From assembly GCA_026874595.1 (NCBI GenBank), contig CM049316.1, forward strand, positions 45,773,695 to 45,837,694: a stretch of 64,000 nucleotides of DNA, in the 5' to 3' direction. Of the stretch, positions 26,896 through 42,461 are shown piece after piece. This DNA comes from Sipunculus nudus (taxonomy: Eukaryota; Annelida; Sipuncula; Golfingiida; Sipunculidae). Each line of letters begins with the position of its first letter. Position 1 is the first letter of the stretch. Both the position numbers and the translations under genes were made by a program. The notes under the pieces were generated by a model, which saw only the letters and a program-made list of their open reading frames with translations, searched no databases and was not told where the DNA came from.

Positions 26896-28195
26896 TCCTC
26901 CTGTCGGAAGCAACTAACAGAATCTTTTGATTAGGTGATTACAAAATTGAGACAAATGTAAATCCATAGTCAAACAGCCTGAGGCTTGTAGAAATACTGC
27001 TGAGGTGTTTACAACTGGCTTTGAATTCTGGGGGCTATATTTCCAGTATTCTCCATGCGCTTATAATTTACGACGCTATCAAAACAGCCTATTCTCTACA
27101 GCGGGCATGAAGGAGGCCCGCAGCAGCGTGCTGTCAAATGAATCACTCCGGTTGTTTTCAAAACAAGAGATAGCGGTGTTAGAAGAAGTGGTCACAGCGG
27201 GCCTCTTTTAGCGGGGAGCCAGTCTTAAGTATTGACCTCAAGATGGCCTGGCGCCAATAAATACCGGACCGTGCAGTTCTCTTGGCGCCAAAAGCGAGCG
27301 GTGAACCCGTCTATTTTTTTGGTAAACCAATGACGTTAGGTTTCTCGGTTATTTTTTCAGTATGCATCCGAATCTGAGGCTCAGAGGTAACGCGTAGAAT
27401 GATGTCCGAAATCAGATACATCTATATCATTTTTGACGGTGGTGCCAAGTGAACATTGTCACGCAACTCCGCTGTGGCCACGCCTAGGAAATGCTCGTTT
27501 TTGGTTTTGTAATGTCAAAAAGAGTCGTAATTGGGCAATTATCCGCAATGCCCGTAAATCTTGAGAAACTTTGAAGTAACGTTGTGCTTGGGCTATCACA
27601 GCGCCTTATTTCAGAATTACCCGAGTCATATATCAAACAGGGGAATTGGCTCCATGCAAAACCTAGATGACGCAAGTTGGGTGGCAGATATATGGGTGTA
27701 CAGCAAGCACAAATAAACACCTGAAGTCGAAGGTCTTTGGGAAACTTAACATCTGAATATTGGCGTTTCGAGAGGGGCGGCAGGGATACAAATACCCTTC
27801 TCTTTTTTTTGAACTGGGACAAAGAACCCACTTTTTAGGGAAATACAAAAGACAATTCGTAACATAGCGATGCGAGATATTCAGTCATTCATAAAGTTGA
27901 AAGTTTCCTCAAATTACAATAATAATCCCCCATATATAAATCTAATATTTAGCAAATGTAGGATATGGAATGCATTAATTTCTTCAGTAAATCTCCTAAG
28001 TATCAGTATACATTGTTGTATGTCCCTGTGAGTCTTGTTTCCTTAATTTGGTTCAAATTGCTACGGAACCTAATATAACCAGATCACGTATGCGTGATGA
28101 ATACAAATTTTGTAATGGAGATAAAAAAATCAGATTCTGTAATTCTAGGCAGCGTGAAATGTCTAGGGGAATGAATAAAGAAGTCAGTGTTTTTT

Positions 28196-28676
28196 TGTTA
28201 ACAAATAACTATAATTTATTCTTAAAACAACCCTAACATTACAGTACACTAAATCAATACAGTTTCACAGTACAATAACAGAATAACATCAAATCAATAT
28301 AATCACACAGCCTAATAAACAAAGTGCACCACAGTACCTGGACACCATCACCGCCACAGCAACAAGTTCTTTAAATGTATACTCTCGGAGAATAACAGTC
28401 CAATGTAAAGCTCTTGTAACAATCCAGAAAGTAAACTTAAGGCAGGCAGCATTAAATTATATAGAGTAAGTAATAGTAGAATCCCTGAAATTACTGGATA
28501 ATCGGACAGGTCCAATAACTGACATAAACACGTCTGTGTCCCCTGTAATATTCTCTCCTCTTTCCCCGCTCTAAAACACAACCCCCTATTTATAACTTCT
28601 CGCCCCAAGCCGATAATTTTCCACTTCTCGAACAGTCTAAAAAATCCAACACAGCACACAGTAAACACGCGTTACA
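28196..28676 (-). mobile_element. LTR-like block, possibly a solo LTR
   Basis: On the minus strand the block begins TGTAACGCG and ends TTAACA (TG...CA), has a TATA box TTATAAATAGGGGG (28582-28595) and a polyadenylation signal AATAAA (28215-28220) about 370 bp further on. This order is typical of an LTR. The start may instead be TGTAGCGCCCGTGTC near 28831, where a near-palindrome (28814-28849) occurs. No target-site duplication, primer-binding site or internal region was seen. The 106-residue frame inside is not recognisable. Confidence 0.3.
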
Positions 28677-29420
28677 GGAATCATCTTGAAAAACATCGCT
28701 GTGTCTCTACATATTAGGGTTCACACGTGAGCTCGGCCAGGCGAGAAAGCCCAAAGCTAGCATGACAACGAGAGTTCAACCAGTACGGATTAAACTGAGA
28801 ATGCAATACGCGGTCAGACACGGGCGCTACAACACGAGTTGTGCCCGTGTCAAACAGTAAAAAGGGCACCTGTAAGAAAATAAACCAAATTTAAATATAT
28901 AAAATATAGAATATGTAGAAAATATATTGTACATACATTATACATAGCGGAGATAAGAAGTCCTTAATTCTTGGGTTAATTTTGCTCAGGTTTTCTCCGT
29001 AATCCTATGGCATATCCCCTCAGAATTACTCAGTTAACAAGGCCCGTGCAACTATAAATACGGTACAAATATTGACCCTGAAAGTTTGTTTTTGTACAAC
29101 GTAATCATGTCAAAAGATGAGAGTTACTGCTGGCGTATGTATAAGTGTGAATGTAATTAGACGTGTCAAAAATTACCTTCCCCAATCAGTCTCAAACAAG
29201 CATTTGGACCCAATGAAATTAATTGGCTACATATCCAAATATACTTTGACCACTACTCTCCATATCATCGGGTTTTATGAAAACAAACTCATTTTTGCGA
29301 AACCAAATCACCCTCTATCTCAAATCATCCTCTCAAGAATGTAGACACCATGGATTTGAATGGCCACTGATTAAAGGGGGCTATTCCGAAATGTGAGGTC
29401 TTTTAACTAAGGATAAATCC

Positions 29421-29845
29421 CTCGAACCTTTTTATAAAACAGACCAGAGAACGTCGGCCCCGCAGCATACAGGTTGTTATTCAGGTTTCAGTCTATACTT
29501 TTGTACCAGGTGGGGGTCCCGCCAAAATAATCTTAACACATTCATCGACGACATCTGGTGTCAAGTCAGACGAACTTGAGTTTTGCAACCTGTGTTTTTA
29601 AACTAGTGACCTTTCAATTTTCGCATATTTGCAACCACCACCATCTCAGGTTACCTGTTTAACTGTTTGTCAGTTTGGGCGCATATACCGTGTTTACTAA
29701 AAGCTTGTAAATACAAACACATTCATATATCCATGACAGATCTCGAGTCATTATGAAAATCTCTCTTAGCAGGAATATTTTGGTGAACATGAATGCAGGG
29801 TAAGCCGGAAATCACATAAGGTCTGCCGAGGAGGAAGGCAAAATA
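29421..29845 (+). repeat. Dispersed repeat family C, copy 3
   Basis: Same landmarks as copies 1 and 2: CTCGAACCTTTTTATAAA, GGTGGGGGTCCCGCCAAAATA, ACACATTCATCGACGACATC, CGTGTTTACTAAAAGCTTGTA and GCCGGAAATCACATA. More GC-preserving and closer to copy 2 than to copy 1. No coding capacity. Confidence 0.7.
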
Positions 29846-31020
29846 TATTTGACCAACACTGGCATTGATATTATTCCAGACATGTATAATAAATAATAGA
29901 ACTATTTTAAAGTCAAATACGATGTTGTCCTAAAAAGCAAACCAGAGCCGACAGCCGATCTAATCCTCGGGGCTCCCTGGCCGTTTCATGAATATTAATA
30001 GGACCATGTGCAAAGGTTAAGCTCCGCAATTAATGTCTCCTTCATTTAATGCCCCAGTGCGTGGGCTCTCGGGTCATAGCCTCAATCCTTTGGAAGACGA
30101 TACATCCACAGAAACTTATGTTTAATATGCGAATACAGTCTGCAATATGGACAGCGTGATCAGGAAATACGAGAAAAATAGTATTGCTGCCTTTTAGTAG
30201 GCGTTTTGTTTTATCAAGGAGTGTATATGTGACGACTCCTGGCTAGATTAAAGTGAAAATTGGTCTACTAGAGCCCCATTTCGTTGCCATGACTATGCTT
30301 CTTGTATAGACACGCTTTCAGGATTCCGGATATAAAACGCCATAATTTAGTTATAATGCTGCCAAAAAGGTCGAAACACAATAATCGTACAGAAAAAATA
30401 CGTAAAAATTTAAAGGAACTATGCGACTCGATCATTCCAAAGGCACTTTATCATTCTCCAGGGGAATCACAGGAGCGGGAATCAAAACAGCATAAATGGT
30501 TTAATGCATTAATGAAATTGAGGTTTTTATTTTTAAACGCAATGGACCCACTATTTTAATCTTTGAATGTTTTCCTGCAAACCATAAAATCATATGGAAG
30601 GAAAAGCATATAGCTTTAATAAAATGTTTCGGCAAATTCTGCAGTTTTAGTAAAAGACTTGCTTCTTTTCAGCTGTATACTATATATTCGCAGATACAGC
30701 GAACAAAACATCCTCTTCGTATCCAAAGCCTTAGCCTCTTCTCTTCTCCACTTGATGGTTACCAATAAAAGAAACTACAGTTATGCTCAGCAAGAAATAC
30801 CAGTTCAGCATCAATTTCACAATTTCAAAATTTTGAATTTGCAACCTATTTAGGTCTTTGACAGCCTCTTACATAAATCCCGTTAGGAATATCTAGATCC
30901 ATAAATCAATCAATAAATTACTTGCTTACGAGCAGGAACTGTGAATAACTGGCGCATTGTTTATTTTTATCGTTGTATTGAGAATCTAGGAAGCTCTATG
31001 ACACACACAAGCACACACTC

Positions 31021-31046
31021 ATATATATATATATATATATATATAT
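31021..31046. repeat. (TA)n microsatellite at the 5' end of the LINE
   Basis: 13 units abutting the truncated 5' end of the L2/CR1-type element; preceded by an AC-rich stretch. Confidence 0.95.
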
Positions 31047-33607
<2,561 letters not shown>

Positions 33608-33640
33608 AAAGCGGACCGAACTGTCTCGCTAGTGAAGCTT

Positions 33641-33713
33641 GCTTTGCTAGCGAAGCGGTTTGGTACGCCGGACTTGTGCGCCACCCACATGGGTTCGAAT
33701 CCGGGATCGGCCC
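33641..33713 (+). repeat. tRNA-like SINE head or tRNA pseudogene
   Basis: An A-box-like TAGCGAAGCGG (33648-33658) and a perfect B box GGTTCGAATCC (33692-33702) lie 44 bases apart, exactly the tRNA spacing. Acceptor and T-stem bases do not pair, so it is not a functional tRNA. It sits between two TA tracts (33510-33604 and 33748-33765) directly behind the LINE. Most likely the head of a tRNA-derived SINE. Confidence 0.5.
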
Positions 33714-35637
33714 AACGTTTTCAGCTGAGCAATTTGTCTTCGTAACAATATATATATATATATATTTCCAGAGCTGAAGAGTTTGGTCAGTTGTGACATC
33801 CTGTCGCATATGACCTGCGAATATACCCAATTTCCTGTTATGCATTGTGCAAAATTTTCCCCAAAAAGTATTAGTTTTGTTTGTGAAGAATTCATTTGCA
33901 GACGGTTCGAGTCCATCCGTGATGCTCCTTTCCGCCCAAAAATTGTTGAAGCTTTGAATGGTACAAATTTCTTTATTCCTATTAATTTGCTTTAAAAGAT
34001 ACGCGTAGGGTAAAGTCATTCGCGAAAGCAGACAATCACACTGCGCAGACTCCGACTCACAAGAGCACGACTCTTCTGTTTAAAGTTTATATAAGCGTCA
34101 CAATTTGACCCTCATAATGCACCCCGCGGTTTCTACATACACCAGTGGCGAAGGTAAAATGTAATGAAGAGGGTAATGTAGTCGGTTCAAATATGTTGCA
34201 TTATAATTGTTTCAAGGCAAATAACATTAACAGTGGTGTTTTTGTAGTAAGGACTTTACAATATTTTGTATCTATACGCATGTGAAATAAAAAACAGAAG
34301 ATGTTTCCTTGAAATGTGACAAATTTGAATTTTAAAGTATGACAGTTAATTCAACAGCCCCGGTCTTCCTACAGTCTTTATCAAGAAGAGATTCGTTTAG
34401 AGTAGAAACAAACCCTGGCGGAAGGGTGAGCTGCAACAACCCTCCCGGTACCTGCTTTGGGCTGAGTGTACATTTCGGCAGCTCCTTTGAATCACTGATA
34501 AGGGCGCTCCCCTTATCTCGATTCGACAGATTTAATTTTCAGCCCACGCGGCCAAAGGTAACTTAAATTTCTAAACAGCCATTTGTATTTCAGGGTTTCC
34601 TAAAAGTTTGTTTTATTAGTTAAACAGTCTACTACGTCTGCATTATAAAATCAAAAGTGCAAAATTGTTTCCCTTATAAAAGATTTTATGCCTTTCAGAC
34701 ATCACACAATGTCATATTTTTATTCTATAAGGGAATGATATGCTACAATTTTTATATATGTATGTGTATATATATATAAAATAACCGTCATATATAACCT
34801 AACTTTGCGGTTTTACATTGTAAGGGAGTTATTAAACGCAGAGGGTCATAAAACTGTTTACTTAAACTAATGCTTTTACACGCTGCGCAAACAGAATGAC
34901 TGTTTTGATAAACCGGGTTGCTTTTAGAGTTAGGTTCTATAACAACGCTTTAGTATTTCCCTTAGCTAATACAGTGTTTTCAGGGCAGGAATAAATGACA
35001 TCAGCCAGAGAACCTTTAACACTGACAGTTTACTCTCAAACGTTGGTAAACATTAGCGAACAACGAACGTGACTCTTATGAAAGGGCAGCCCAAAAAGCC
35101 ACGATGAATGTATTCATTGGTCCGCCTTGTCACGACCAAAATGGCGTCATCAATCAAGCAGCTGACACCATAACAGAAAGGGTTTCAGATGATTGGCGGA
35201 GAGGTTTTAAAGACCTGGTGTAGTGGGATGAATCATCCGTAATTTTGAATGTTGATCTTAACCAGTAAAAGGGACCGTTACAACTGCACTTAACTGAATG
35301 TAAACAAAAGTTTATAATAAAGAAGGATATAAAAAAAAAGTCAGTGCTTATGTTGGTCACAATCCCATCTTAAACACATGCATAAAAAATATACATGCAT
35401 AAAAAATGGTAATACTTTTGCTAATTCACGATAAAATCATAGATGGCGCTACGGGTAACTTAGATTTGCGACATTGATATCATCAATTAATGTTAATTTA
35501 ATTTTTTTCCAAATTCTGCGAGAAAACTCATCTCCCTGTTTGTTATGATCAGGAGGAACCAATTAATTCGCCCACCCCACACAAAAGACCGTTTCAATTT
35601 TCAGTGGATCACCCATTTTGCCTCCGCCAGTAGGATA

Positions 35638-35884
35638 TGAGCACAACCCCGTTCGTGTGTTTGTGTATGTGTCTGTTAATAACATAACTCAAGTTATCAT
35701 GAACGGATTCTCTTGAAATGGTCAGTTCACTTCGGGGAATGGCCCAGTGAAGAATCTGTTAGATCCTTCATGGTGTGGTAAAGGCACATGATCCGTATTC
35801 CGGAACATCACCAATGAATATTCACAAATGTAGAGTCACTTATGCACTAATGAACCTGGTAATATCTGCCGAATAAGTTAATGT
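35638..35884 (+). repeat. Dispersed repeat family D, copy 2
   Basis: Shares GTGTTTGTGTATGTGTCTGTTA then CATGAACGGATTCTCTTGAAA with copy 1, and AATATTCACAAATGTAGAGTC, TTATGCACTAATGAACCTGG and CCGAATAAGT with copy 3 at 48.1 kb. The phrase ATAACTCAAGTTATCATGAACGG resembles a theme (AACTCAAAAAGTTATGxACGG) found in repeats of many aquatic animals. Confidence 0.65.
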
Positions 35885-37693
35885 TATATTGATTCACATC
35901 CATTTCATAAATGTGACACAGAGAAAGACCGCGGCCATAAAACAATGATCTTTAGCACATTCGTGTTGCTTTGATGAAAATAATAATAATAAATTTCCCT
36001 TTTATGAAAGTCGTAAACCATTTGGTGTTCGTCGTGTGTCAGTTTCTGAATATAGCGTTGAAAACTTAATGGTAACGCGCGTGGATTATTGGCCATGCAC
36101 GTCTGAATTTTCAGCGAACGCAAAATCAAGACAAAGAGACTGTGACCGTTCCAAAATATACAGAAAGTAATAATAATAATAATAATATGACACACTTTAA
36201 AAATCAAAATTTGTCACAATAAGAGAAGACTTCCATTCATGCTGAACATAAGTATGTTAACCAAATCTCACGGAGATTTAAATGTACGTAATCGAAATCG
36301 TAATCGTACAACTGAAATCAAACAAAAGGCTTATATCTAAATCCTTTCACACATTTATACCCACACCATTGGCTTATTTAGAAGCCCCTTTGCTTTGTGC
36401 GGAAAAGATTTCTCTACCACCAATCCCTGACCGGATTGTTACTCTTGTGAAAAAGATTCCCCGCAGCGTGAGGCATAATGTTAACAGCACTTCAGCAAAG
36501 ATAAGTGAAATATGACGTATTTCAGGCACATAAGTGAATAAGAGCAGAGGAAGCACGCAAAACTGTAGTTAAGGAATATTTATCGAAGGTGAACGGGTGA
36601 CAGAACAGGGAATGCTCTCCCAGCGCGGAAATTTCTCAACACACTGCTTTCACAACAGACTTCTCATGCACACTTAACTGTGCCTAAATTAATACCTAAA
36701 TTTAGAACTGATTCATAACGCCAAGCTACATGAGCTATCAGACAGACTTTCGAGTGACATCCACTTGCACTTAAAGGGCTGCCTCTTGATTTATGATCTT
36801 GCATTAAAAAAAAGACGAGAGCTAGAGAGCTTAGACTTCCGAGTTCGTCTGAGCTACTCTTTTTCTATAGGAATCGTTGTGGTTTTTTGTTATGAAATAC
36901 AGATCCATGTATATATTGGCTACACACTATCATTAATATGTGGCTAACAATAGCCAGCAAAATATTACATATTTTGCAATTCTATGATGGTGTTTTTCTT
37001 TTATTCCAATGCCTGTGAACAGAAGTGGTTGAAAATTTAATTTCCCGTCAATTAGGGTTTTACGTGAGGTGATGCTTGTGAAGGAGAGTCATTTATTGAT
37101 AACCTTTTTCAATAACGCAAAGTTTTTATTTCCGGTAAGGTGAAAGGTACAATGTAGGTATAATTGAGTTTGTATTGCTGATTGGCACCATTTAAAGAAT
37201 TTCACATTTTTTATTCTTCCTTGGTCTAGTTTAATGTTAAAAGAAAAATTCATTCCACGCTAAATATGTTGGGCAATTTGTGATGGGTGGTATAAAAAAA
37301 TATTCTGTAGAAAGTCAAATTCCGAAGCATTTAACAGTTGGAATAAGATATCCCCATTGTGCATTAGCCAGCTTAATATATCTATCCGTGAGCTGCGCCT
37401 GACCTTTTCTGCGGGACTGCTACACGCTTCCGCCCCCGCACGAAACACAGTTACGGAATCAATATGACTGCTTTGAGAACTAGAATCTTTCACACAGCAT
37501 CGATTTCCCTCTCTGTATAAACATGACCGGATTAATGGCCGGGCGGACGAAGATAGATGGCAGGGAGATAGCTTACGTCGGCTCACTAACGACGTGGGGT
37601 CGATACGACACTATCAAGGACTGAAGACTTCTTTCGGTCGCGATTGGCTGTGAAGGTCTTTCTTCGTGCATATATGTATTGACAGCAGAAGGG

Positions 37694-37767
37694 TTGGACA
37701 TAGCTTAGCGGTCAAGGCTTTGGACTTCGGAGTGGAAAGTCCTCTGGGTCGAACCCTGCCTCAAAGG
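37694..37767 (+). repeat. tRNA-like SINE head
   Basis: A box TAGCTTAGCGGTCAAGG from 37701 and a B-box-like GGGTCGAACCC (37746-37756), 45 bases apart. The T-stem is mostly formed but the acceptor is not, and the anticodon arm has an oversized loop. Decayed tRNA-derived element rather than a tRNA gene. Confidence 0.45.
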
Positions 37768-40201
37768 CAAATTTGTGCGACGGAACGTATAACGTCATTT
37801 ACGCCCTCTGATATTAGATAGTCTAGGGCCAACGTACTGGCTGTCAGAGTGCCTTTACAAACTTCATCGAGGAAAACACTTTAAGCCTCTATGCAAATAT
37901 TTTCGTCATTTTTGACAACGCCTAATGGCCTACAAGTACATTGTCACTTGACATAAACCAGGCCAATTGTTTTCGCTTTTAGTATACTTTCTTAAAACCC
38001 AAGAGAAAAACCGTTTTAAGTCCGCTCACTTTTAAATCGCCTTGCATGTTAGTTGATTCCTGACCACATGAATACAAGCATTGCTCGCACGGGTTTCTTT
38101 ACGCAGCCAAATTATACTCGATACGGGGAATAACTCGTTATCATAAAGGCTGATTTTCAGTTTGGGTTAAGAGTTCACATGAATTCTGTTGTCTTAATTA
38201 ATCATTCGTTGCCTAATATTAAGATTATGAGCTGTTTAACGGGATATCAATGTAACATGGTGAAAGACCTTTACAATGCATTCCTCCGTATGGCTTTATT
38301 ACGACTCAGGTGAGGCTTACCAGCCCAATGTAAATGCTTCTGAGTCGTGTAATCACGGCTACAGAACGTAAGGCACTTGCTCCACTGTCTTAACAACAGG
38401 CTATGACTTATGGATGATTCCAGTAAAAATAAAATCTAAAATCCAGACGATTTATCAAAAGATCTGTAAAGGGACATTAGCTTAAAGGAAAACGCAACGT
38501 ACCAAATATGAATATCATTTATTAAAATTTATGAAAAATTCTCTCATCTGACAGGAAGCAGACCAACATTGCTATCAAGTTAATAACGGCAGTCTATTTA
38601 ACTTAAGGGTTTCACCCAGTGTAATATTCTATCATGAAATGAAACAGTGTGTACCTACACTTTCGATTTTAAAGGAAGTTCACTCGTTCATAAGATATTA
38701 TAATCTTGCAACATTCAGCTTAGGTCGATATGGTTATGTACTTATGCACTCGTGGACACCATAGTGACCGAGTTTTCGATTTTGCACTCTTACAACTATC
38801 ATTTTGTATTCCGGATTTTAGATTTTACATACAAGGAGCTAGGAATTTAACAGGGACCATAAAACAGTCATAACCATTTGATATTATATATATTTAAAGT
38901 ATATATTTATAAATGAAATATATATGAATAAATAAAAAAAAATAATAATACAAAGTAAATAGTTTCATTACGGCTGAAAGAAAAATATCAGTACCATCCG
39001 GACGAAAAGTATTAAGGTGTGTTCCCCTTTTGAGCTACGAGCTTCTCATTGCGGGCATGATGTCACATTTATAATTAACATAACTGCAGTAAACATGCTA
39101 GTTCTCATGCAACACGCAGCGAGAGAAGCAAAGTTGATGACATTTGGAAATTGAAAAAGCATAAAACGTGGCGTGGATGAAACCGCCCATCCGGTGTAGC
39201 GGATAAAATCTTTCTATAAAATTTGCCACTGTTTCGTCAGCGGCGGATTAATCGTGCCGTGTGCAGTCATGTGACAAATAGCGACACGTTTTGCTTCGGG
39301 TTTTACAAGTCGCTAACGATTAAACTGGCCCCGAGGGCGCAGCGTTCTCAATATTCACTGCTTCATCCATTAACATCGTATTCTCAACAGCGTCAGATAT
39401 TAGAAGCTAGTCTGATAATAAAGCGATTCTGCTTGACAGAGCGAACTCGGAGACATCCGCAATGCTGCCCCTGCAAAATTAACACCATTGCCACATCATG
39501 TGTTCACGACAATCGCAGCGAAAATGTAATTAGCAACTTCATTGTCAAACCTCTGATTCACTTAGTTACTGTCTAATTGGCAAAGACCCGAAAATCCTTG
39601 AAATCTGCTCCAATCGAAAACTAGATGATTGGGTGTTATATGGTGAAAAAATCATCGTAACATTTCCCATATTCCGTTTTGTTATCCGCATAGAAGACGT
39701 TATTATATGGACAGGGTAGTAATTAGAATATAGGTGTTTCGGTTGGAACAAATGTATTCCAGTAATAACATGCAACTTGAATGCAACTATGTTTCTGACA
39801 TTAGGATGCCTAACACATCTTATCAAGATTTCTCCGTTACTCTTTCCGGGGAGGTAGTTTTTTATGCCGGCAATCGTTGATTACATATTAATTTATACGA
39901 ATTGAACTGTGAATAGTTGAGCATTTTTGTTGTTGTAAATTCATCTATTTATCAAATGACTCAATACCGACTCGATAAGTACATCAAGCGATGGAAGTTT
40001 CTGCTATGGGTATGAATTAAATAAGGCTAAATTTATAATTCATTATATTGTTCTGGTGGAATAAAAATGGGTTTTAAAGCATTTATAATTGGCGAAAGTA
40101 CTCGCCCTCTTAGACTCTTAGTTATCTCTAGGTATGAATACTGTCCTTATGGCTACAACTTTCTTATAGATATTTTTTGGGTAACACTTCCTGCCAAAGT
40201 G

Positions 40202-40204
<3 letters not shown>

Positions 40205-40261
<57 letters not shown>
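40205..40261. repeat. (TA)n microsatellite left of the LTR-like element
   Basis: About 28 uninterrupted units. Confidence 0.97.
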
Positions 40262-40262
<1 letters not shown>

Positions 40263-40263
<1 letters not shown>

Positions 40264-41044
40264 GTGACAGACTGGTACTGTACTTGTTGTTTCTTGTCGG
40301 TATGCGACAGACTGACTCGGTATGCATCATTATTGTAAGGGTATGATGGTAACAGTAAGACAATTATGCTTGACCCATTTCCATAACTAATCGTGGTTCC
40401 TTGGGGGCCGAGTGTATTTAGGATTCTGGGCGCCAAACTTCTAGAAGACATGACCTTTAACCCAGACCTAATTGCGTTCAGTTTAATGTTTATTAAAATG
40501 ACCTTTGACAGTGACCCAATTAAAACCATTTATCAGGTGAACTTAAACTTTTTGTGGGTTACCGGTAAAAGTGATAAGTAATATATTTTTTCGATTACTG
40601 TTCTGTATAGTACGATTTATTCTAATTATTATTAACATGTACCATATACGTTTGAGATTTTTCTGTAAAATGACATTAGACATTCGGTCTGATTTGAGAC
40701 GTAATTAGATATGTATATTTCACAAAGCTGTTAACACCGTATTCAGATAACTATGTAAACTGGCCATCGGCTGATAATTTCTGAGTCTTTACTGTTTGTG
40801 CGAATATTGATTGTATCGTGTCATATGAATTATGAGTCGTTATATTTGTGTGAATATTGTTTGTATTGTGTCATATGAATTAGTGATGAAACCTTGATGT
40901 ATATATGTTATAAGACACTTGGCAGGCAATTCTCTTACTGTGTGCACGTATTATATTTGCAGTTAATAAAGGATGTGCATCTGACCAGAGTGGTTACAGC
41001 CGTGACAGCCTAACACAAAAAACTGTTTGTTTGGGAGACCCTGT

Positions 41045-41048
<4 letters not shown>
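40263..41048 (+). mobile_element. 786-bp LTR-like element inserted in a TA tract
   Basis: Begins TGTGACAG and ends CTGTTACA, near-perfect inverted ends of LTR type (TG...CA). Both sides are TA microsatellite (40205-40261 and 41048-41113). A TATATA box lies near 40900 and AATAAA at 40965-40970, the spacing expected for an LTR R region. A ~50-bp direct repeat (40797-40846 and 40847-40896, containing GTGTCATATGAATTA) lies just upstream, like LTR enhancer repeats. No internal retroviral-type genes are attached, so a solo LTR is the simplest reading. A TIR transposon is the alternative. Confidence 0.5.

Positions 41049-41113
<65 letters not shown>
41048..41113. repeat. (TA)n microsatellite right of the LTR-like element
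   Basis: About 33 uninterrupted units, roughly 200 bp upstream of VAT1-like exon 2. Confidence 0.97.
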
Positions 41114-41115
<2 letters not shown>

Positions 41116-41320
41116 TATCACGCTTAGCTTATCATGGTTATCACTCTTAGCTTATCATAATAGATGAATTCAGCTTAAGTTAACATTAACAAATAAAATG
41201 TTAATGTTTATATGAGTAAATGTCATGTACCATTGTAAAATGCAATGTTCATCATTATGTTTACTATAGCAAATGTATAAATTTCATAGTGTCATATTCT
41301 CACTTATACATTTGTTACAG

Positions 41321-41450
41321 CGGTCTGAACTTCGCCGATCTGGTTGTCCGCCAGGGGGCGATAGACAATCCTCCGAAGACACCGTTCGTCATGGGGTTTG
41401 AGTGCGCTGGGGAGATAGAAGCTGTCAGCGAAAACGTTCAGAACTTTGCG
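41321..41450 (+). CDS. VAT1L: VAT1-like gene, coding exon 2 (GroES-like domain)
   Basis: This 130-bp exon supplies the last base of the split Cys codon and 43 complete codons. It encodes GLNFADLVVRQG, the signature of VAT1/quinone-oxidoreductase proteins, then DNPPKTPFVMGFECAG (the MDR GxExxG region) and EIEAVSENVQNFA. The acceptor is TTTGTTACAG ending at 41320; the donor is GTAAGA at 41451, phase 0. Zinc ligands of classical alcohol dehydrogenases are absent, as expected for zinc-free MDRs. The run DNPPKTP and the FEC triplet match my recollection of vertebrate VAT1L better than VAT1. Intron 1, which precedes it, is about 27.7 kb and full of repeats. The exon is more GC-rich than its flanks and has no frameshift or stop. 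Confidence 0.95.
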
Positions 41451-42461
41451 GTAAGAATTTAAGCTATGTACATTGAGACAAACCCTAGAATTAATTGCCA
41501 GGAGCGTACGCTGACGGAAATCCCTGACGAGAGGTTGTGGGAGGGGATGTACTGTGGAAAAAATTTAAATTATTAATCAAAATGAAGAAATCTGTAGAAC
41601 TTTCTTTGGAATATATACATAATTTCACTCCTGAATTCATATACATTTCGTGATCTTTAAGGGCTTGTAAACTGATGTCTTTTGATCCACCACTGGCGAT
41701 AGAATTTAGGGTAAATAAAGCTGATCACTATGTCAAGGATATAACACCAATATTTCACTATACGTGAACATGAAATCATTTTTGTTTAAGGTGGTAAATG
41801 TAATTATAATTAAAACATATCTATAATATGTATAAGTTAGGAGGGGGTCCGTTGCCATGACCACTACGTGCCACAAGTTCAACTGATATACTATGCAGAT
41901 CTTGACAAGAACGAACATAATTATGCCATCTAATTTTTAATTTTATCAAAACTAATTACACATTTTAAATAAATTTAAAGGAAATATATAATCGTTAGCT
42001 ATTTATTCATAAAACACAATCAATATGGGACAGTAGCAATTGAATTGGTTTTCCTTACGGTTTATGGAAAACGAGTTCAAGATGACCATTAAGCCGACAA
42101 AAACTGTTGGTAGGTCGACCTGTTAAACAGTTCTGTACAATTCTGTGAACTCTAATCCAAACTAAGGATATCGCTCTCGTATACTAAGATTGTAATATGT
42201 CTATGGCCGTAAGGACTATCATTGAGACGCGGACTCATGTGTGACCGTGCACGGCTTACCTGTTCCAGCTATAATAACTATTCTATCAAATTTCTGTTCA
42301 TTTTGTGTTTAAAACGTGTGGTGATTTTTGTTACAAGGTTAAGAAATTGTTGCACGGCGGACAGTGATCCCATATTGTTAACGCAGTCGCGACTGAGGTG
42401 GAAAAGAAGTTTGAGGGTTAGGGTACAGAAAGGATGCAAAATATCTTCACTAATGAGTATA

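Noticed and set aside
27484-27831. 115-residue minus-strand open frame
   Set aside because: No recognisable motif, no promoter or splice context; kept only as unassigned sequence.
33641-33713. Functional tRNA gene
   Set aside because: Both internal promoter boxes are spaced correctly, but acceptor and T stems do not pair and no terminator T run follows at once.
39223-39576. 117-residue plus-strand open frame
   Set aside because: Cys- and Arg-rich but matches no family I know; length is not surprising by chance in a slightly GC-richer patch.
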